Positions 9,869 to 20,034 of a stretch of 64,000 bases of DNA are shown piece after piece. Location: NCBI GenBank assembly GCA_016709025.1, contig JADJEQ010000038.1, positions 1 to 64,000 on the forward strand. Direction: 5' to 3'. The position numbers and the translations under genes are program-made. The DNA comes from Bacteroidales bacterium (GTDB lineage Bacteria > Bacteroidota > Bacteroidia > Bacteroidales > Lentimicrobiaceae). Below the pieces are notes generated by a model. It was not told where the DNA came from, searched no databases, and saw only the letters and a program-made list of their open reading frames with translations. Every line of letters starts with the position of its first letter. The first letter of the stretch is position 1.

Positions 9869-12603
9869 TAATTCAGAACAATCATTTTACCGTTGAGCAA
9901 CTGATCTCCGCTTCTGATGGTATAGAAATAGATTCCGGCTTGAAATCCTCCGGCATCAATATGTAAAGTATGTTCTCCCTCAATTTGTCTGCTGTTTAAG
10001 GGTTGCATGATCTGCTGCCCCGTTGCGTTAAATATCTCAATAATTGTATGATTGTCCTCGGTCAGGTAGTATTGGAAAGTGGCCTCTGTTGTCATAGGGT
10101 TGGGATAAATTTTGCAACGCATGGCGGCGGAGTTTTCCCTTTCGGGGACACCCGTATAGATGTCGAAAAAGTTGAGTATCCGGTTCAGCAATTCCTCCCT
10201 GGTATTTGGAGTCTCACCATCGGCAAGATCTGCCAGGGAGTATGAAAAACAGAAAGTCTTGCGGCCATCGGGCGCAACATGTTCTACACCCACGGTTCCA
10301 TAATTACTTTCGTTAAATGCCGCGGTTGCATCCGGACCGGGTTGATATTTATCAATCCAGGAATTCGAGGCCTGGCTATTACCGATGAAATGCATTCCAT
10401 TTGTCAGGGAAGCAAATTGTCCGGTAAGGCTGTTAATCGGATTTGTTGATCCGTCTGTTGCGGATGCCAATCCAAACAAATTTAGCAGTTGTGTGTTTGC
10501 CGCCTGGTCAAAACCCAAAACATCACCTCCTTCGAGATAAAGGTTTCCTCCGACTTCAAGATAACCACTGATATTATTGGCCATTGCATCATTCAGATAA
10601 ATTGATCCCGATTCAAAATTGCCGAATGACAAAAACACCGTTTCAAACCCACCCAAATAAGGAAAGCTGTTGGAATACAGATATTGATATCCAAGCTGAT
10701 CAAGAACCCCGGCTATGTATGTGCCGCTATAATCATCACCGTTTGTTCCTTCATATACAAAAGTTCCTGAAGGAGCTACCAAAACTTCTAATGGTATATC
10801 CTGGCCAGCGACGATGGGCAGGTCGGATTCAAAATGAATGGTCAGCTCAGCAAAATGGCAGCTTGCACCTGAATTAACCAGTATCTGAAATGGTTCGTCT
10901 AAACCAAAGAATCCATCGGGTGGTATATTTACCATGCCTGTTCCGGCCAGAATGGTGATATCCGGATCCTGGGTGGTTAGTGTAACGGTTACATCATCAT
11001 CACCTGAAAAGAGATCAAAATTAAAAAATTCCAAATTCAGGATTACTTCCTCACCTGGTTCATTGATCTGGTTTCCATTGGCATCCAAAGAGACTGAACT
11101 GATCAGATCAAGTTTTAATACCTGTGGCAAAATCACGTTTTCTTCCGACAACATACGAAAAGCATTTACCCGGCCCGTTCCGAGCATATTCTCATAACCG
11201 GATTGATGGCATCGATGTTGTCTGCCGTACCCAAAACCTGTGTGATAAGTTGCTCATTCGTCCAACCGGGGTGCCAGGATTTTAACAAACCAAAACAGCC
11301 TGCTACCATTGGCGTTGCCATGGAAGTCCCGTACATGGCGTCATAGCTGTTTCCGGGAAGGGTGCTCAATATTCCTCCCCGGTACCGCCACCTGGTGCAG
11401 ATATATCTACTGCAACGTTATAATTTGAATAGTCCGCTTTGTATCATCTGAATTAACAGAAGCAACGGAGATTACACCCGGATAAGCTGCCGGATAGACA
11501 AATTCTGTATAATTTTGATTTTGCGCTGCAGCCAGAACAATAGAACCAAGTCCTGTTGCATAAGCCACTGCTTCCTGGTCAGCAATAGAATAGGCAAATC
11601 CTCCCCAGCTGTTGGAAATGATGTCTGCCCCGTTCTCTGCTGCGTAGATGATTCCGTCCCAGGCATAAGGGAAGCCGTTGCCGCCATCTACACAAATTGA
11701 CATTACACTTAAATTCCAACTGATACTGGCTATTCCGACTCCGTTGTTGGTTGCCCCCCCGGCAATTCCGGCACAATGGGTTCCATGCGCCCCATCCGGA
11801 TTTCCGGGAATCGGATTGGGGTCTCCACTGCTGTTAATAAAATTCCATCCGGCCAAATCATCTGTAAAACCGTTTGCATCCTCGTCGATCCCGTTTAAAT
11901 CACCGGGATCAAGCACCCATTGGGTTCCGTTAAACTCCATGGTTTGGCCATCGTTGTCGGCATCTTCCACTAAGTTTTGCCAGATGTTGCTCTGCAAATC
12001 CTCATGCTCCCAATCCACACCTGTGTCAACAATGGCTACAACGATTTCCTCCGTTCCGTTTTCACCCTTGTGAATTGCCCAGGCCTGCTCAGCAAAAATC
12101 TGCGGCAGATGCTGCATCTGATTGTATAAATCATCGTTGGGCACATCGGCCGTATGATAAACCGGAACGGGTTCGGCATATTCCACATTGGGATCCGAAG
12201 AAAAGGCCTGTACGACTTTGGTCAATGACATATTTTCGGGGAAGGATATTTTATAGATCCGCGACAGGTCGGGCAATCCTGCCCGCACTTTTGCCGGATT
12301 GAACCTGAATCGTTTTTCCAACCGGTTCACCTGAAAATCAGCCACCTTCGAATCCAGGGACTCAATGCCGAACCTGACGGTACCGAATTGTTTTGCGAAA
12401 TCACCGACACCTTCCCTGAGTTTAATGGTAACCACACCCGGAACATGCTGTAACGACGCCGATTCGCGGTCATGGGTTTCACGGGCTGCTCTTTTTACTA
12501 AACTGTTACTATCCGGAGAATTCTGACAATTAACAGTTACACTATAAGCAGACATGGATAAAAAAATGATTAAGATGTGTATTCGTGTTTTCATATTTCT
12601 CAC
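9868..12603 (-). CDS. Secreted subtilisin-like (S8) serine protease with type IX sorting domain (frameshifted)
   Basis: The protein has about 910 residues, read through three indels near 11430, 11365 and 11190. It starts with a signal peptide (MKTRIHILIIFLSMSAYS) and an inhibitor-like propeptide to about residue 150. The peptidase S8 core shows all three catalytic motifs: Asp in VAIVDTGVDWEHEDL, His in HGTHCAGIAGG and Ser in YGTSMATPMVAG. A long beta-rich region follows. The end is a type IX secretion C-terminal sorting domain (YPNPMTTEATFQYYL, IEIFNATGQQI, GIYFYTIRSGDQLLNGKMIV). The enzyme is therefore expected to be exported and attached to, or released from, the cell surface, where it degrades or matures proteins. 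It is the only protein here with an obvious type IX signal. The indels may be errors, since the catalytic motifs are all intact. Confidence 0.88.
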
Positions 12604-13120
12604 TTTTTGGTTGGTCAGTCTGGTTCATTTTTCAGCATTTGCAAGCAAATGCTGTGGAATACACCAATGTGGCATTGTAAAATTAGTGCAGGATAAAAGG
12701 AGTGAAAAGCAGGAATTTGCAACCGGCAGGATTCAACTGATAACCGGAGGGATTTGGGTGTTCATTGGCGGGTCAAAAAATAAGTGTTTCAGAATAACAA
12801 CGGACTGAATTTTATATTTGCAATATTGACCATTCTATTGCGCAATTTTTTCCTATTTGCCCAAACGTATGGTTAAATCCACATCATCTATGATCTCAAA
12901 CGACAGAATAAAAGAAATCATTCTGATCTGAAGAGTAACATCTCAAAATAAACAGGTTTCTCCGTGAGGTTTTTCCAATTCTAAAAGAACAATTTTCAAA
13001 GAACTACCCTTTGTTTAGCATCACTGATGAAAGCTACAATTTTTACTTCACTGAAATTGCTCTCAACAGTTGAAGGCAGATTGTATTCTACCACAGGGAA
13101 ACAGACTATCCGGCATAAAA
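12604..13120. other. Intergenic region upstream of the protease gene
   Basis: Apart from the palindrome at 12634-12653 I see no gene, repeat or terminator here. A forward ORF at 12554-12808 overlaps the protease start and has no recognisable features. Confidence 0.6.
12634..12653. promoter_or_regulatory. 20-bp palindrome before the protease gene
   Basis: AGCATTTGC and GCAAATGCT form a perfect inverted repeat with a 2-bp AA spacer, 31-50 bp upstream of the protease start codon. Size, symmetry and place suit a dimeric regulator's operator. Alternatively it is a short RNA hairpin in the 5' leader. Confidence 0.45.
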
Positions 13121-13999
13121 TCAGGGGACATACACAACGAACTGTATGTAAGAATCTGTATTAAGGCCGGTTTCAATGTTGTATGAATAAAATTGAATAA
13201 ATCCATTATCACAGGACGCACCAACATTCACTGAGGTAGCGTGCCCGGTGGCGATGACCAGTGAGTTGGTACTTACCCCGCTGCAAAAAACCCTGTAAGC
13301 CCCTTCACCCTGGCGGGTGGCACTGAAATTCCCGGTACCACTCACAATCGCTCCCGTGGGGTTGATTTTACCATAACACCATGGGGTTAAAGGAGCGCTT
13401 CCGGTTTCAGCAGTGTTGGTGATTTTTCCTTCAAAGTCAATATCTCCCGAAGGATTGAAGGTAATTCTGTCATCGCCGTTTAACCGCACCACTACATTTC
13501 CGGTTGCATTCCCGCTATTGGTACCCAAACGGAGGTTGTTGCCGGATAGCTGAACAAATCCGGTATTGACACCCCCGCTTTTCAATTGTAGAATAGCCGA
13601 TGTATTATCGATATTCAAAGAGCCATTTGTCCGGATATTCCCATTCACATCCAGACGCTCAGCAGGTGAGGCTGTATTGATGCCGACATTGTCGCCGAGG
13701 TTGTACATTTGCCCTGTGCCTCCTCCCTCCCAGAAGCTGTTGTTAAGCAGATACACCCATGTACCGCTCCGGCGCTGATTGATTGCATTGGTTGAAGTAT
13801 TGTATATAATCAATCCTTCTGCCGGCGCAACGATGGCATTGCGCTGGGCAGTGGTCATGGAGGGTATCAGCAAACCTCTGGTTGTGCTTTTCACATCCAG
13901 CATTGCACTCGGATCGGGTGTTGTGCCGTCGGTATTCACAGCTACCTGGGCACTTGCCGAAACTCCGAGAAGCAGAAAGAATACTATTAACTTTCTCAT
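13121..13999 (-). CDS. Secreted AMLDVKS-module protein with GINTAxPxERLDVNG body
   Basis: The ATG at 13999 (MRKLIVFFLLLGVSASAQ) gives a clean signal peptide; the longer reading from 14071 would put 24 non-signal residues in front. The mature protein of about 275 residues has the AMLDVKS module (DPSAMLDVKSTTRGLLIPSM), a GGGTGQMYNLGDNVGINTAS segment, then NIRTNGSLNIDNTSAILQLK and QLSGNNLRLGTNSG. It closes with a beta-rich domain of about 100 residues (CYGKINPTGAIVSGTGNFSA ... IQFVVYVP). The genes at 49980 and 50956 have the same architecture, and 9447-9658 is a remnant of a fourth copy. The role is unknown; it is probably a surface or released structural protein. Confidence 0.82.
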   Translation of the reverse strand: MRKLIVFFLLLGVSASAQVAVNTDGTTPDPSAMLDVKSTTRGLLIPSMTTAQRNAIVAPAEGLIIYNTSTNAINQRRSGTWVYLLNNSFWEGGGTGQMYNLGDNVGINTASPAERLDVNGNIRTNGSLNIDNTSAILQLKSGGVNTGFVQLSGNNLRLGTNSGNATGNVVVRLNGDDRITFNPSGDIDFEGKITNTAETGSAPLTPWCYGKINPTGAIVSGTGNFSATRQGEGAYRVFCSGVSTNSLVIATGHATSVNVGASCDNGFIQFYSYNIETGLNTDSYIQFVVYVP

Positions 14000-14181
14000 A
14001 TAGCTTTGGAAATTGATTAAAGATGAATACTCCCGGGTATCAAATGATTCAAATGGCGCAATAAATACCAAAATCGTTCTCTATGGAATGGCAGGTCGCC
14101 TGGCAGAAGAATTTGAGAAAGTATGAGTTATAGCAGATAATTACATTAAACAACCCGGAATTGAAATTGTCAGCCGATAAT

Positions 14182-14198
14182 TGTTAAAGTTCTGTTAA
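14182..14198 (-). promoter_or_regulatory. TTAACA-N5-TTAACA direct repeat (copy F)
   Basis: Plus-strand TGTTAA occurs at 14182 and 14193, exactly 11 bp apart as in the other modules. It lies about 185 bp upstream of the 13999 start codon. The TAAATTAG box is not recognisable at the expected distance, so promoter function is less certain. Confidence 0.4.
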
Positions 14199-14322
14199 TC
14201 ACGCAACAAATCAACCCTTAACACACGAGATTTATCAGTTTACTAAAATTTTCAGGGGAATAGCCCTCACCGGTGGGTTTGGAACAATCCCGGAAGTTGC
14301 TGAATCGCCGTTATATCAATGA

Positions 14323-15485
14323 CTATTTCAATATTACCGCCTCAAGCCTGCTTAAGCGCGACAAAAGCAATGCATTTTGTTCTCTGAGTTGTTCAATTTC
14401 AGCCTGCTGTTCCTGAATAGCTGCCGTAAGCACCGGGATCATACCGGTATAATTGACCGCTTTAAACTCCGTTGGTTGTTCCTTTTTTGCCGGATTAAGC
14501 TTCACCAGTTCCGGGAAAACACTTTCGAGGTTCTGAGCAGTGAAACCATTTTGCCTGTCAGGTGGCAGGTTCAGTTCCGGAAATTCGGTGGTTCTGAATT
14601 CATAGGTCTTCACATCCAGTTTCATTACATCATCCAAAGCATCTTGCATAGGCCGTATATTTTCTTTCAGCTTTTCATCCGAAGGCAGATAGGAACCTGA
14701 ACAAAACACGTTGCCTGAAAAATACCCGGCATAACCGGTTGTGGGTGCCATTGAATAAACAGCCCATGTATTTCCTGCACCTGGCGCTATAACCTCAAAA
14801 GCAGTCCCCCCGCTATAAGGTGTGGTTATATAAGCAGCCGTATAATCAGTTGAGTTTATGTTCAAATCAAATGAAGGATTGGTTTTAATGCCGACCCGAC
14901 CAGAAAATGTTACATCATTATTTGCCCAGTTCACATTCATGGCATCACTTGCCAAACCCCAGTTTCGAATACAGAAGTTATTATCTCCTATGGTTCCTTC
15001 AGCCCATAAATAAATCCCCCCCTGTTGATGCACAAGATATCCATTATCGGTGGCTGCCGCCTTATCGATGGTTATGCCGGCCCAGCCATAAGTTGCTTTA
15101 ATCCGCTGAAACGGGTATGATCCCTGCACATCCAGGTTATAGGTTGATGGAGGTGCGCCGATTCCAACATACCCGTCACTGTAATAAATTCCAGTTGAAT
15201 TGTTCAGCCATTGGCTGTTCACAATAACCCAGTCCGGGGCTGCAGGGGTCCCTTTATTGGAATAATAAAGTTGTTATCCGTGCAGAAAATCAGTAATCCC
15301 TTAGCCGGGTTTACAATTGCATCGCGCTGTGCAATTGTCATTCGGGGAACAAGCGCCCCTTTGGTTGTTGATTTCACATCCAGCATGGCTGAATTATCGG
15401 GGGCTGAGGCATCGGTGTTGATGGAAACCTGCGAAAAAGCGTTCAACCCAATCGTAAAGCACATCAAGAGTAAGAGATTTCTCAT
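14323..15485 (-). CDS. AMLDVKS-module fibre protein with S74 chaperone domain (one frameshift)
   Basis: The start at 15485 gives MRNLLLLMCFTIGLNAFSQ. One missing base near 15270 separates the AMLDVKS module from the rest; the joined product is about 387 residues. The body has YVGIGAPPSTYNLDVQG, a Y/W-rich region, then TDYTAAYITTPYSGGT and GYAGYFSGNVFCSGSYLP. The C-terminus is a peptidase S74 intramolecular chaperone. Its SDEKLKENI motif holds the Ser and Lys expected for self-cleavage, followed by GFTAQNLESVFPELVK and a coiled coil (AAIQEQQAEIEQLREQNALL). S74 domains help trimeric beta fibres fold and are then cleaved off. The closest relatives here are the genes at 40644 and 48675. Confidence 0.82.
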
Positions 15486-15503
15486 ATGGATAAGATTTAA
15501 TAT

Positions 15504-15640
15504 AACGTGTTGTGCGGTTAAATTTTTAAAGCACTGATAGTAAGTATTTTTGAAGTCAATGTCATGTTGAGCGGAGTCGAAACAGACTTTGACTTCATCC
15601 ACGCTATCAAGATGTTATGTTTGTAACCGCACAACACGTT
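15504..15640. mobile_element. MITE-like element with perfect 17-bp terminal inverted repeats
   Basis: AACGTGTTGTGCGGTTA (15504-15520) is repeated inverted at 15624-15640. The direct repeat AATAT flanks it on both sides (15499-15503 and 15641-15645), as expected for a 5-bp target duplication. The 137-bp interior carries a second partial palindrome (GAAGTCAATGTC and GACTTTGACTTC) and the GTTGAGCGGAGTCGAAAC motif. It has no coding capacity. It sits in the gap between the 14323-15485 and 15648-17423 genes, where it may affect read-through. Confidence 0.8.
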
Positions 15641-15647
15641 AATATAA

Positions 15648-17423
15648 TTATTTCTGAGCACTGATTTCCAATAATGATTTTATCAGAGCGATGTCTTCTT
15701 TCAATTGTTTATTTTCAGCATGCAGCTCCTTAACCGCGTTGATCAGCATGTAGGTCATGGCTGAATTATCTACCTGCAGGTATTCTTTACCATCTTTTTC
15801 AATGGCGCTCACCATGTAGGGCGCAATTTCCTGCAATTCCTGGGCGATGACACCCACATGTTCTGTTTTTGTATCGTGGCCGCTGAGCTTGTTGTACCTG
15901 AAACGGACCGGATTTATGCTGATCACCTCTGCAAGACCCGGCTGAAATGGCCTGATGTCCTGTTTCATTCTCTTGTCGGAAAAGGTTGACCATGATCCGC
16001 CACCGGGTTTGCCTGCGGTGCCGTTTACCGACAGCAATTGCGCAGGACTGCTTGTTCCGATGCCAATTTCCCCGGTGTTTTTGATCACCATACGATTGGT
16101 GTTATTTGACCGGAATTGGAGGTCATTATCCGTCATCATACTGATGATCCCCCCGGAACTTTGGTTGACAGCCAACAGCAATTCCCGGCCTGAAGTGTTA
16201 TTGGATTTTATATTGATGGCCGCATCTCCATTACCATCCGTATCAAATACAGTCAGTTCACGATCCGGTGATGATTCGCCGATACCCACCTGGCCAAGAC
16301 TTTCAACCGTTAACTTAGGCAATCCATCGGTACCATTGATGTGGAGTTTATTTTCGGACGCAGCCCCGGCGCCATTGTATTCAATGCTCATCCCTGAAGT
16401 TAATGTAGCATTTAACCCTTCAGAAAACTGGATGACCGGCCTTTTCGAAACATTTGAACTTAAGCCCAGAACAATGGTTTGTGTACCGGCTACACCATCT
16501 GAACGGATGTCCAGTTTGTTATCAGGAGTAGTTGTACCTATACCTACATTAACGTCGGAACCGGAGAAATTTACACCGGCAATTGAACCAAGCACCAGGC
16601 TATTGCTTTGCTCAACCATGGCTTTGGCCCCGATGGCTGTGGCATTAGAGAGGTTTATTGAACTGACATTGGCAGAATGACCAACAGCGGTATTACTATT
16701 TCCAGTGGTGTTATTTGATAATGATAAACTCCCGATTGCAGTATTGTTATTTCCAGTAGAGTTATTTGATAATGAGAGCCCCCCCATTGCAGTATTGTCA
16801 TTTCCTGTAGTGTTGGAAGACAGTGATAAGACTCCGTTTGCGGTATTGTATACTCCTGTAGTGTTTAAATACATTGCCTGGAAGCCGTTTGCGACATTAT
16901 ATTCTCCATTGGTGTTTGACGACAATGCTTCAAAACCGACACCCACATTCCTGTTTTCCGTGAAATCATCATTTATGCCGGCAGAATTTCCCAAATAAAT
17001 GCTGTTACCGGTATTCAATACTTCCAGCCGGCCATGGTTCATGCGGAAATATTCGGTGCCTCCCATATCAAACCGGATGATATCTTCGTTGGCGCTTTCT
17101 TCCACCTGTATTTTGGTGTTGTTGTCGGCATCGGCAAGCACTTTGGGATTCTGTGTAGCATCGTTTAAGGACACCCAGATGGTTCCGTTGTAAAAATAAA
17201 AACCATCGGGATTATCCGTCTGATAAACCAGTAAACCGGTTGCAGGACTGACAATTGCCGTTCTCTGAGTTTGGGTCATTCGGGGGACGAGCATGCCTTT
17301 CGCAGTGCTTTTTACATCCAGCATGGCTGAATTGTCGGGACTGGTACCATCGGTGTTGATGGCTACCTGCGACCAGGCATTTAGTCCCGTTACCAGGAAC
17401 AATAGTATTAACAGGTTTTTCAT
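15648..17423 (-). CDS. AMLDVKS fibre protein with short YadA-like head and S74 domain
   Basis: The start at 17423 gives MKNLLILLFLVTGLNAWSQ (591 residues). After the AMLDVKS module comes a linker, then about seven 23-residue YadA/Hep_Hag-like head repeats (NVANGFQAMYLNTTGVY, NTANGVLSLSSNTTGND and so on). A set of NVGIGTTTP, QVGIGESSP and EIGIGTSSP shaft repeats follows, then a C-terminal S74 chaperone (FSDKRMKQDIRPFQPGL, HVGVIAQELQEIAPYMV). The putative catalytic Ser and Lys are present. The end is a coiled coil (ELHAENKQLKEDIALIKSLL). The head repeats are known to form left-handed trimeric beta-rolls in adhesins. There is no YadA membrane anchor, so the way it attaches to the cell is unknown. 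Confidence 0.88.
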   Translation of the reverse strand: MKNLLILLFLVTGLNAWSQVAINTDGTSPDNSAMLDVKSTAKGMLVPRMTQTQRTAIVSPATGLLVYQTDNPDGFYFYNGTIWVSLNDATQNPKVLADADNNTKIQVEESANEDIIRFDMGGTEYFRMNHGRLEVLNTGNSIYLGNSAGINDDFTENRNVGVGFEALSSNTNGEYNVANGFQAMYLNTTGVYNTANGVLSLSSNTTGNDNTAMGGLSLSNNSTGNNNTAIGSLSLSNNTTGNSNTAVGHSANVSSINLSNATAIGAKAMVEQSNSLVLGSIAGVNFSGSDVNVGIGTTTPDNKLDIRSDGVAGTQTIVLGLSSNVSKRPVIQFSEGLNATLTSGMSIEYNGAGAASENKLHINGTDGLPKLTVESLGQVGIGESSPDRELTVFDTDGNGDAAINIKSNNTSGRELLLAVNQSSGGIISMMTDNDLQFRSNNTNRMVIKNTGEIGIGTSSPAQLLSVNGTAGKPGGGSWSTFSDKRMKQDIRPFQPGLAEVISINPVRFRYNKLSGHDTKTEHVGVIAQELQEIAPYMVSAIEKDGKEYLQVDNSAMTYMLINAVKELHAENKQLKEDIALIKSLLEISAQK

Positions 17424-17500
17424 ACAGCTATTCGTAATTTGATTATTAACAATAAATTTTAAACTTTCAATTGACTCAGGGTAAAAATAAAACAAGGGGA

Positions 17501-18385
17501 TTACAGGTTTCTTATGCAGCGAATGGTAAAACCTGCAGCCCTGTCGCCATAGCCAGAACCGCAGCCGGCTCCGCCGATGTAAATGTACCAGCCGTTATTG
17601 GAATTCCACTGCGAGATGCTCCAGAAATTGCCAGATGAACCGCGGCTGCTAAGCAAACCACCGCTGTAGTAGATAAAGCCGGCAGCATGGAGTTTCAATC
17701 CGGAATTCCACGAGTCATTCCAGTTGGTCCAGCCTCCAATTGCGTTTACATTGTCCCATTCACTAATTGTAGGCAGACGCCAGCCGGTCCCGAGTTCAAG
17801 AAAACAGGGGTCATTGGCGGCTATCCATTCTGAATTTTCAATGATTGTGGTTATCCAGGTGGTATTAGGAGTCCGTGCTGATCCGTCATGTTTGTAGCCT
17901 TGTTTACGGTTAAACTGCCAGTACCAGCCGGCAGAAGCCTCTGTGGAATCATTAACGGCTGTGGCCTGCCGCCTTGCACCGAGATTAGAAGTGATCCAGC
18001 ATTTGCCGGGTTCGCCTGGGATATCACTAACTGTTTCGTAAGTGACCGTTTTATTGACAGGCGCTACACCACCTGCTATTGAGTGATAGATTGTAATTGA
18101 ATAGCCGCATTCAAAAACCGGGATAGGCATCAGGGGAGTCCAGTCTGTTCCGTTGAATATATTCAGCCCTTTCTCATCTGTGTTGTAAATCACCAATCCT
18201 TCCACCGGGGAGGCAATGGCGTTCCGCTGACCGGTAGTCATTCTGGGTGGAAGAAAACCTTTTCCGGTTGATTTCACATCCAGCATGGCTGAATTGTCGG
18301 GGTCGGAACCATCGGTGTTGATGGCTACCTGCGACCAGGCGCTCAGCCCGGTTACCAGGAACAATAGTATCAACAGATTTTTCAT
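17501..18385 (-). CDS. Secreted FISUMP-domain protein with AMLDVKS module
   Basis: I chose the start at 18385 (MKNLLILLFLVTGLSAWSQ) over an upstream ATG at 18412 because it gives the family signal peptide. The 294-residue product has the AMLDVKS module (PDNSAMLDVKSTGKGFLPPR, NIFNGTDWTPL). It then has a complete FISUMP domain: AGGVAPVNKTVTYETVSD, CWITSNLGARRQATAVND, WYWQFNRKQGYKHDG, GTGWRLPTISEWDNVNA, FWSISQ and FTIRCIRNL. The loop between FWSISQ and the end (WNSNNGWYIYIGGAGCGSGY) differs strongly from its paralogues. That loop is the surface usually used for binding in C-type-lectin folds. Confidence 0.87.
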   Translation of the reverse strand: MKNLLILLFLVTGLSAWSQVAINTDGSDPDNSAMLDVKSTGKGFLPPRMTTGQRNAIASPVEGLVIYNTDEKGLNIFNGTDWTPLMPIPVFECGYSITIYHSIAGGVAPVNKTVTYETVSDIPGEPGKCWITSNLGARRQATAVNDSTEASAGWYWQFNRKQGYKHDGSARTPNTTWITTIIENSEWIAANDPCFLELGTGWRLPTISEWDNVNAIGGWTNWNDSWNSGLKLHAAGFIYYSGGLLSSRGSSGNFWSISQWNSNNGWYIYIGGAGCGSGYGDRAAGFTIRCIRNL

Positions 18386-18484
18386 AAAGTTACTATTTGA
18401 TTTTGAATGCAATGTTTCATTGAATTTTTCTACCTGCCTTCTCTTAAATACAGATTATAAATATGACTGCTGAGGTAAAAGACT

Positions 18485-18545
18485 TTTTACCTGTCCGCCT
18501 GTGGTACCAAGGCAGCCTGCCTGACTGCGTCAAGCAGACAGGGCT
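18485..18545. repeat. Palindromic intergenic repeat
   Basis: CCTGTCCGCCTGTGG, GGCAGCCTGCCTGACTGCGT and CAAGCAGACAGGG together form a complex hairpin of the CCTGCCTG/CAGGCAGG type common in Bacteroidota intergenic DNA. It ends at the stop codon of the 18546-19961 gene and may serve as its terminator. Confidence 0.5.
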
Positions 18546-19961
18546 TTAGTCTTCACCTGCCTGTTCTTTTAAGCAACGGACAGGAATTCCTTTACCCTTG
18601 TAGTCGTAGGGTACAAAGCTGAGGTTAAGTTCAAACCACAGGCATCTGCCGAATTCATCATCCTTCTGTGAGCTGCTCCAGTACACTCCTCTTGATCCAC
18701 GGTTTTGTAAATTACCATTATAATCCAACAGATTTCCGGCCGCATGAAGTTTCAATCCCGAGTTCCATGGACCAGTCCAGTTGGTCCAGTTGGGCCAGGA
18801 ACCAAGGGAAGTACTATCCACATTAAACCATTCGGTTCTTGTAGGAATACGCCAACCGGTTCCCAGTTCTAGGGCACAGGGATCGTTGGCAGCCATCCAG
18901 TCTGAATTCTCATCAATATTGCCTATCCAGGAAGTATTTGGTATACGGGTTGTTCCGTTATGCTTATACCCCTGTTTGCGGTTAAACTGCCAGTACCACC
19001 CGGCAGACTCCTCGCTGTTATCGTTAATTGCCGTGGCCTGCTGGTCGGCGCCAAGGTTTCTGCTTATCCAGCATTTCGTGGTATCACCGGGAATATCGCT
19101 TACTGTACCATAAGCTACTGATTTACTGACCGGAGCTATACCATTACCGGCGTAGTGAGTAACTGTCAGCAGAGAGCCGCATTGCCAGGCCGGACTTTTG
19201 CTGAGTGATGACCAGGCAACACCGTCAAATAAATTCAGTGCCTTTTCTTCGGTATTGTATATTACCAATCCTTCTACAGGTGAAGGGATGGCGTTCCTTT
19301 GCGCTGAGGTCATCCGGGGAGGAAGGAACCCCCTTGATGTGGAGCTTACATCCAGTGCGGCCGATGGATTGGGTGCGGATGTTGCGATCCCTACATTACC
19401 TGAAGTACCAAAAGCCATCACAAGATTCTGTGCGCTGTATGCAGATGACCCGCTGATAAAGAGAAGTTTGCCCGGCCCTTCCCCATTGGCTGACCCCGTC
19501 GAGATGATATTGTACCATTTGCCACCTGCCGAGGTATTTCCCATTGTTAACCATGTTCCGATGGTGGAACTTCCCTGAATGTTCAGATTGGTATGCGATG
19601 TGCTGACCAAATGAAGCTTACCGTTAGGTGCATTGGTGCCGATTCCGACATTACCTGAATTGTTGTTGAAGATATTATTTCCGGTTACCGACCATGGACT
19701 GTATCCGAGAATTGCCCAGGCGGTGCCATTATAATACCAGTAACTTTGCGTGGTAAGGTCATACACCGTAAGCCCGGTGGCTGGTGATGCAATGGCTGTG
19801 CGCTCCGCAGAAGTCATCCTGGGCAGGAGCATGCCTTTGGTTGTGGATTTCACATCCAGCATGGCTGAATTGTCGGGTTCGGAGCCATCGGAGTTGACGG
19901 CTACCTGGGACCAGGCACTCAGCCCTGTGACAAGGAAAAGAAGTACGAACAGTTTTTTCAT
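18546..19961 (-). CDS. Secreted protein with two AMLDVKS-type modules and a FISUMP domain
   Basis: The 471-residue product has signal peptide MKKLFVLLFLVTGLSAWSQ and a first AMLDVKS module ending in VYDLTTQSYWYYNGTAW. A shaft repeat with NVGIGTNAPNGKLHL and NVGIATSAPNPS follows. A second, internal module (AALDVSSTSRGFLPPRM ... EEKALNLFDGVAW) leads into a complete FISUMP domain: GNGIAPVSKSVAYGTVSD, CWISRNLGADQQATAIND, WYWQFNRKQGYKHNG, GTGWRIPTRTEWFNVD and GVYWSSSQ. It ends with a slightly longer PVRCLKEQAGED. The internal module means the gene contains a second junction at which bodies could have been swapped. The role is unknown; it is probably surface-exposed. Confidence 0.87.
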   Translation of the reverse strand: MKKLFVLLFLVTGLSAWSQVAVNSDGSEPDNSAMLDVKSTTKGMLLPRMTSAERTAIASPATGLTVYDLTTQSYWYYNGTAWAILGYSPWSVTGNNIFNNNSGNVGIGTNAPNGKLHLVSTSHTNLNIQGSSTIGTWLTMGNTSAGGKWYNIISTGSANGEGPGKLLFISGSSAYSAQNLVMAFGTSGNVGIATSAPNPSAALDVSSTSRGFLPPRMTSAQRNAIPSPVEGLVIYNTEEKALNLFDGVAWSSLSKSPAWQCGSLLTVTHYAGNGIAPVSKSVAYGTVSDIPGDTTKCWISRNLGADQQATAINDNSEESAGWYWQFNRKQGYKHNGTTRIPNTSWIGNIDENSDWMAANDPCALELGTGWRIPTRTEWFNVDSTSLGSWPNWTNWTGPWNSGLKLHAAGNLLDYNGNLQNRGSRGVYWSSSQKDDEFGRCLWFELNLSFVPYDYKGKGIPVRCLKEQAGED

Positions 19962-20034
19962 AATGTAATTTAGGTTGAGTTTTTATAGTCAAAATACCAT
20001 CTATAAAAAATCAGGTGAAAATGAGCCCAATTCA

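Noticed and set aside
12554..12808. Forward ORF of 84 aa upstream of the protease
   Set aside because: It overlaps the protease start antisense and covers the palindrome; no recognisable domain or ribosome-binding site.
15955..16998. Long forward ORFs opposite the 15648-17423 gene
   Set aside because: They run antisense to an intact S74/head-repeat gene; the repeated hydrophobic text is the complement of the NTAxG repeats.
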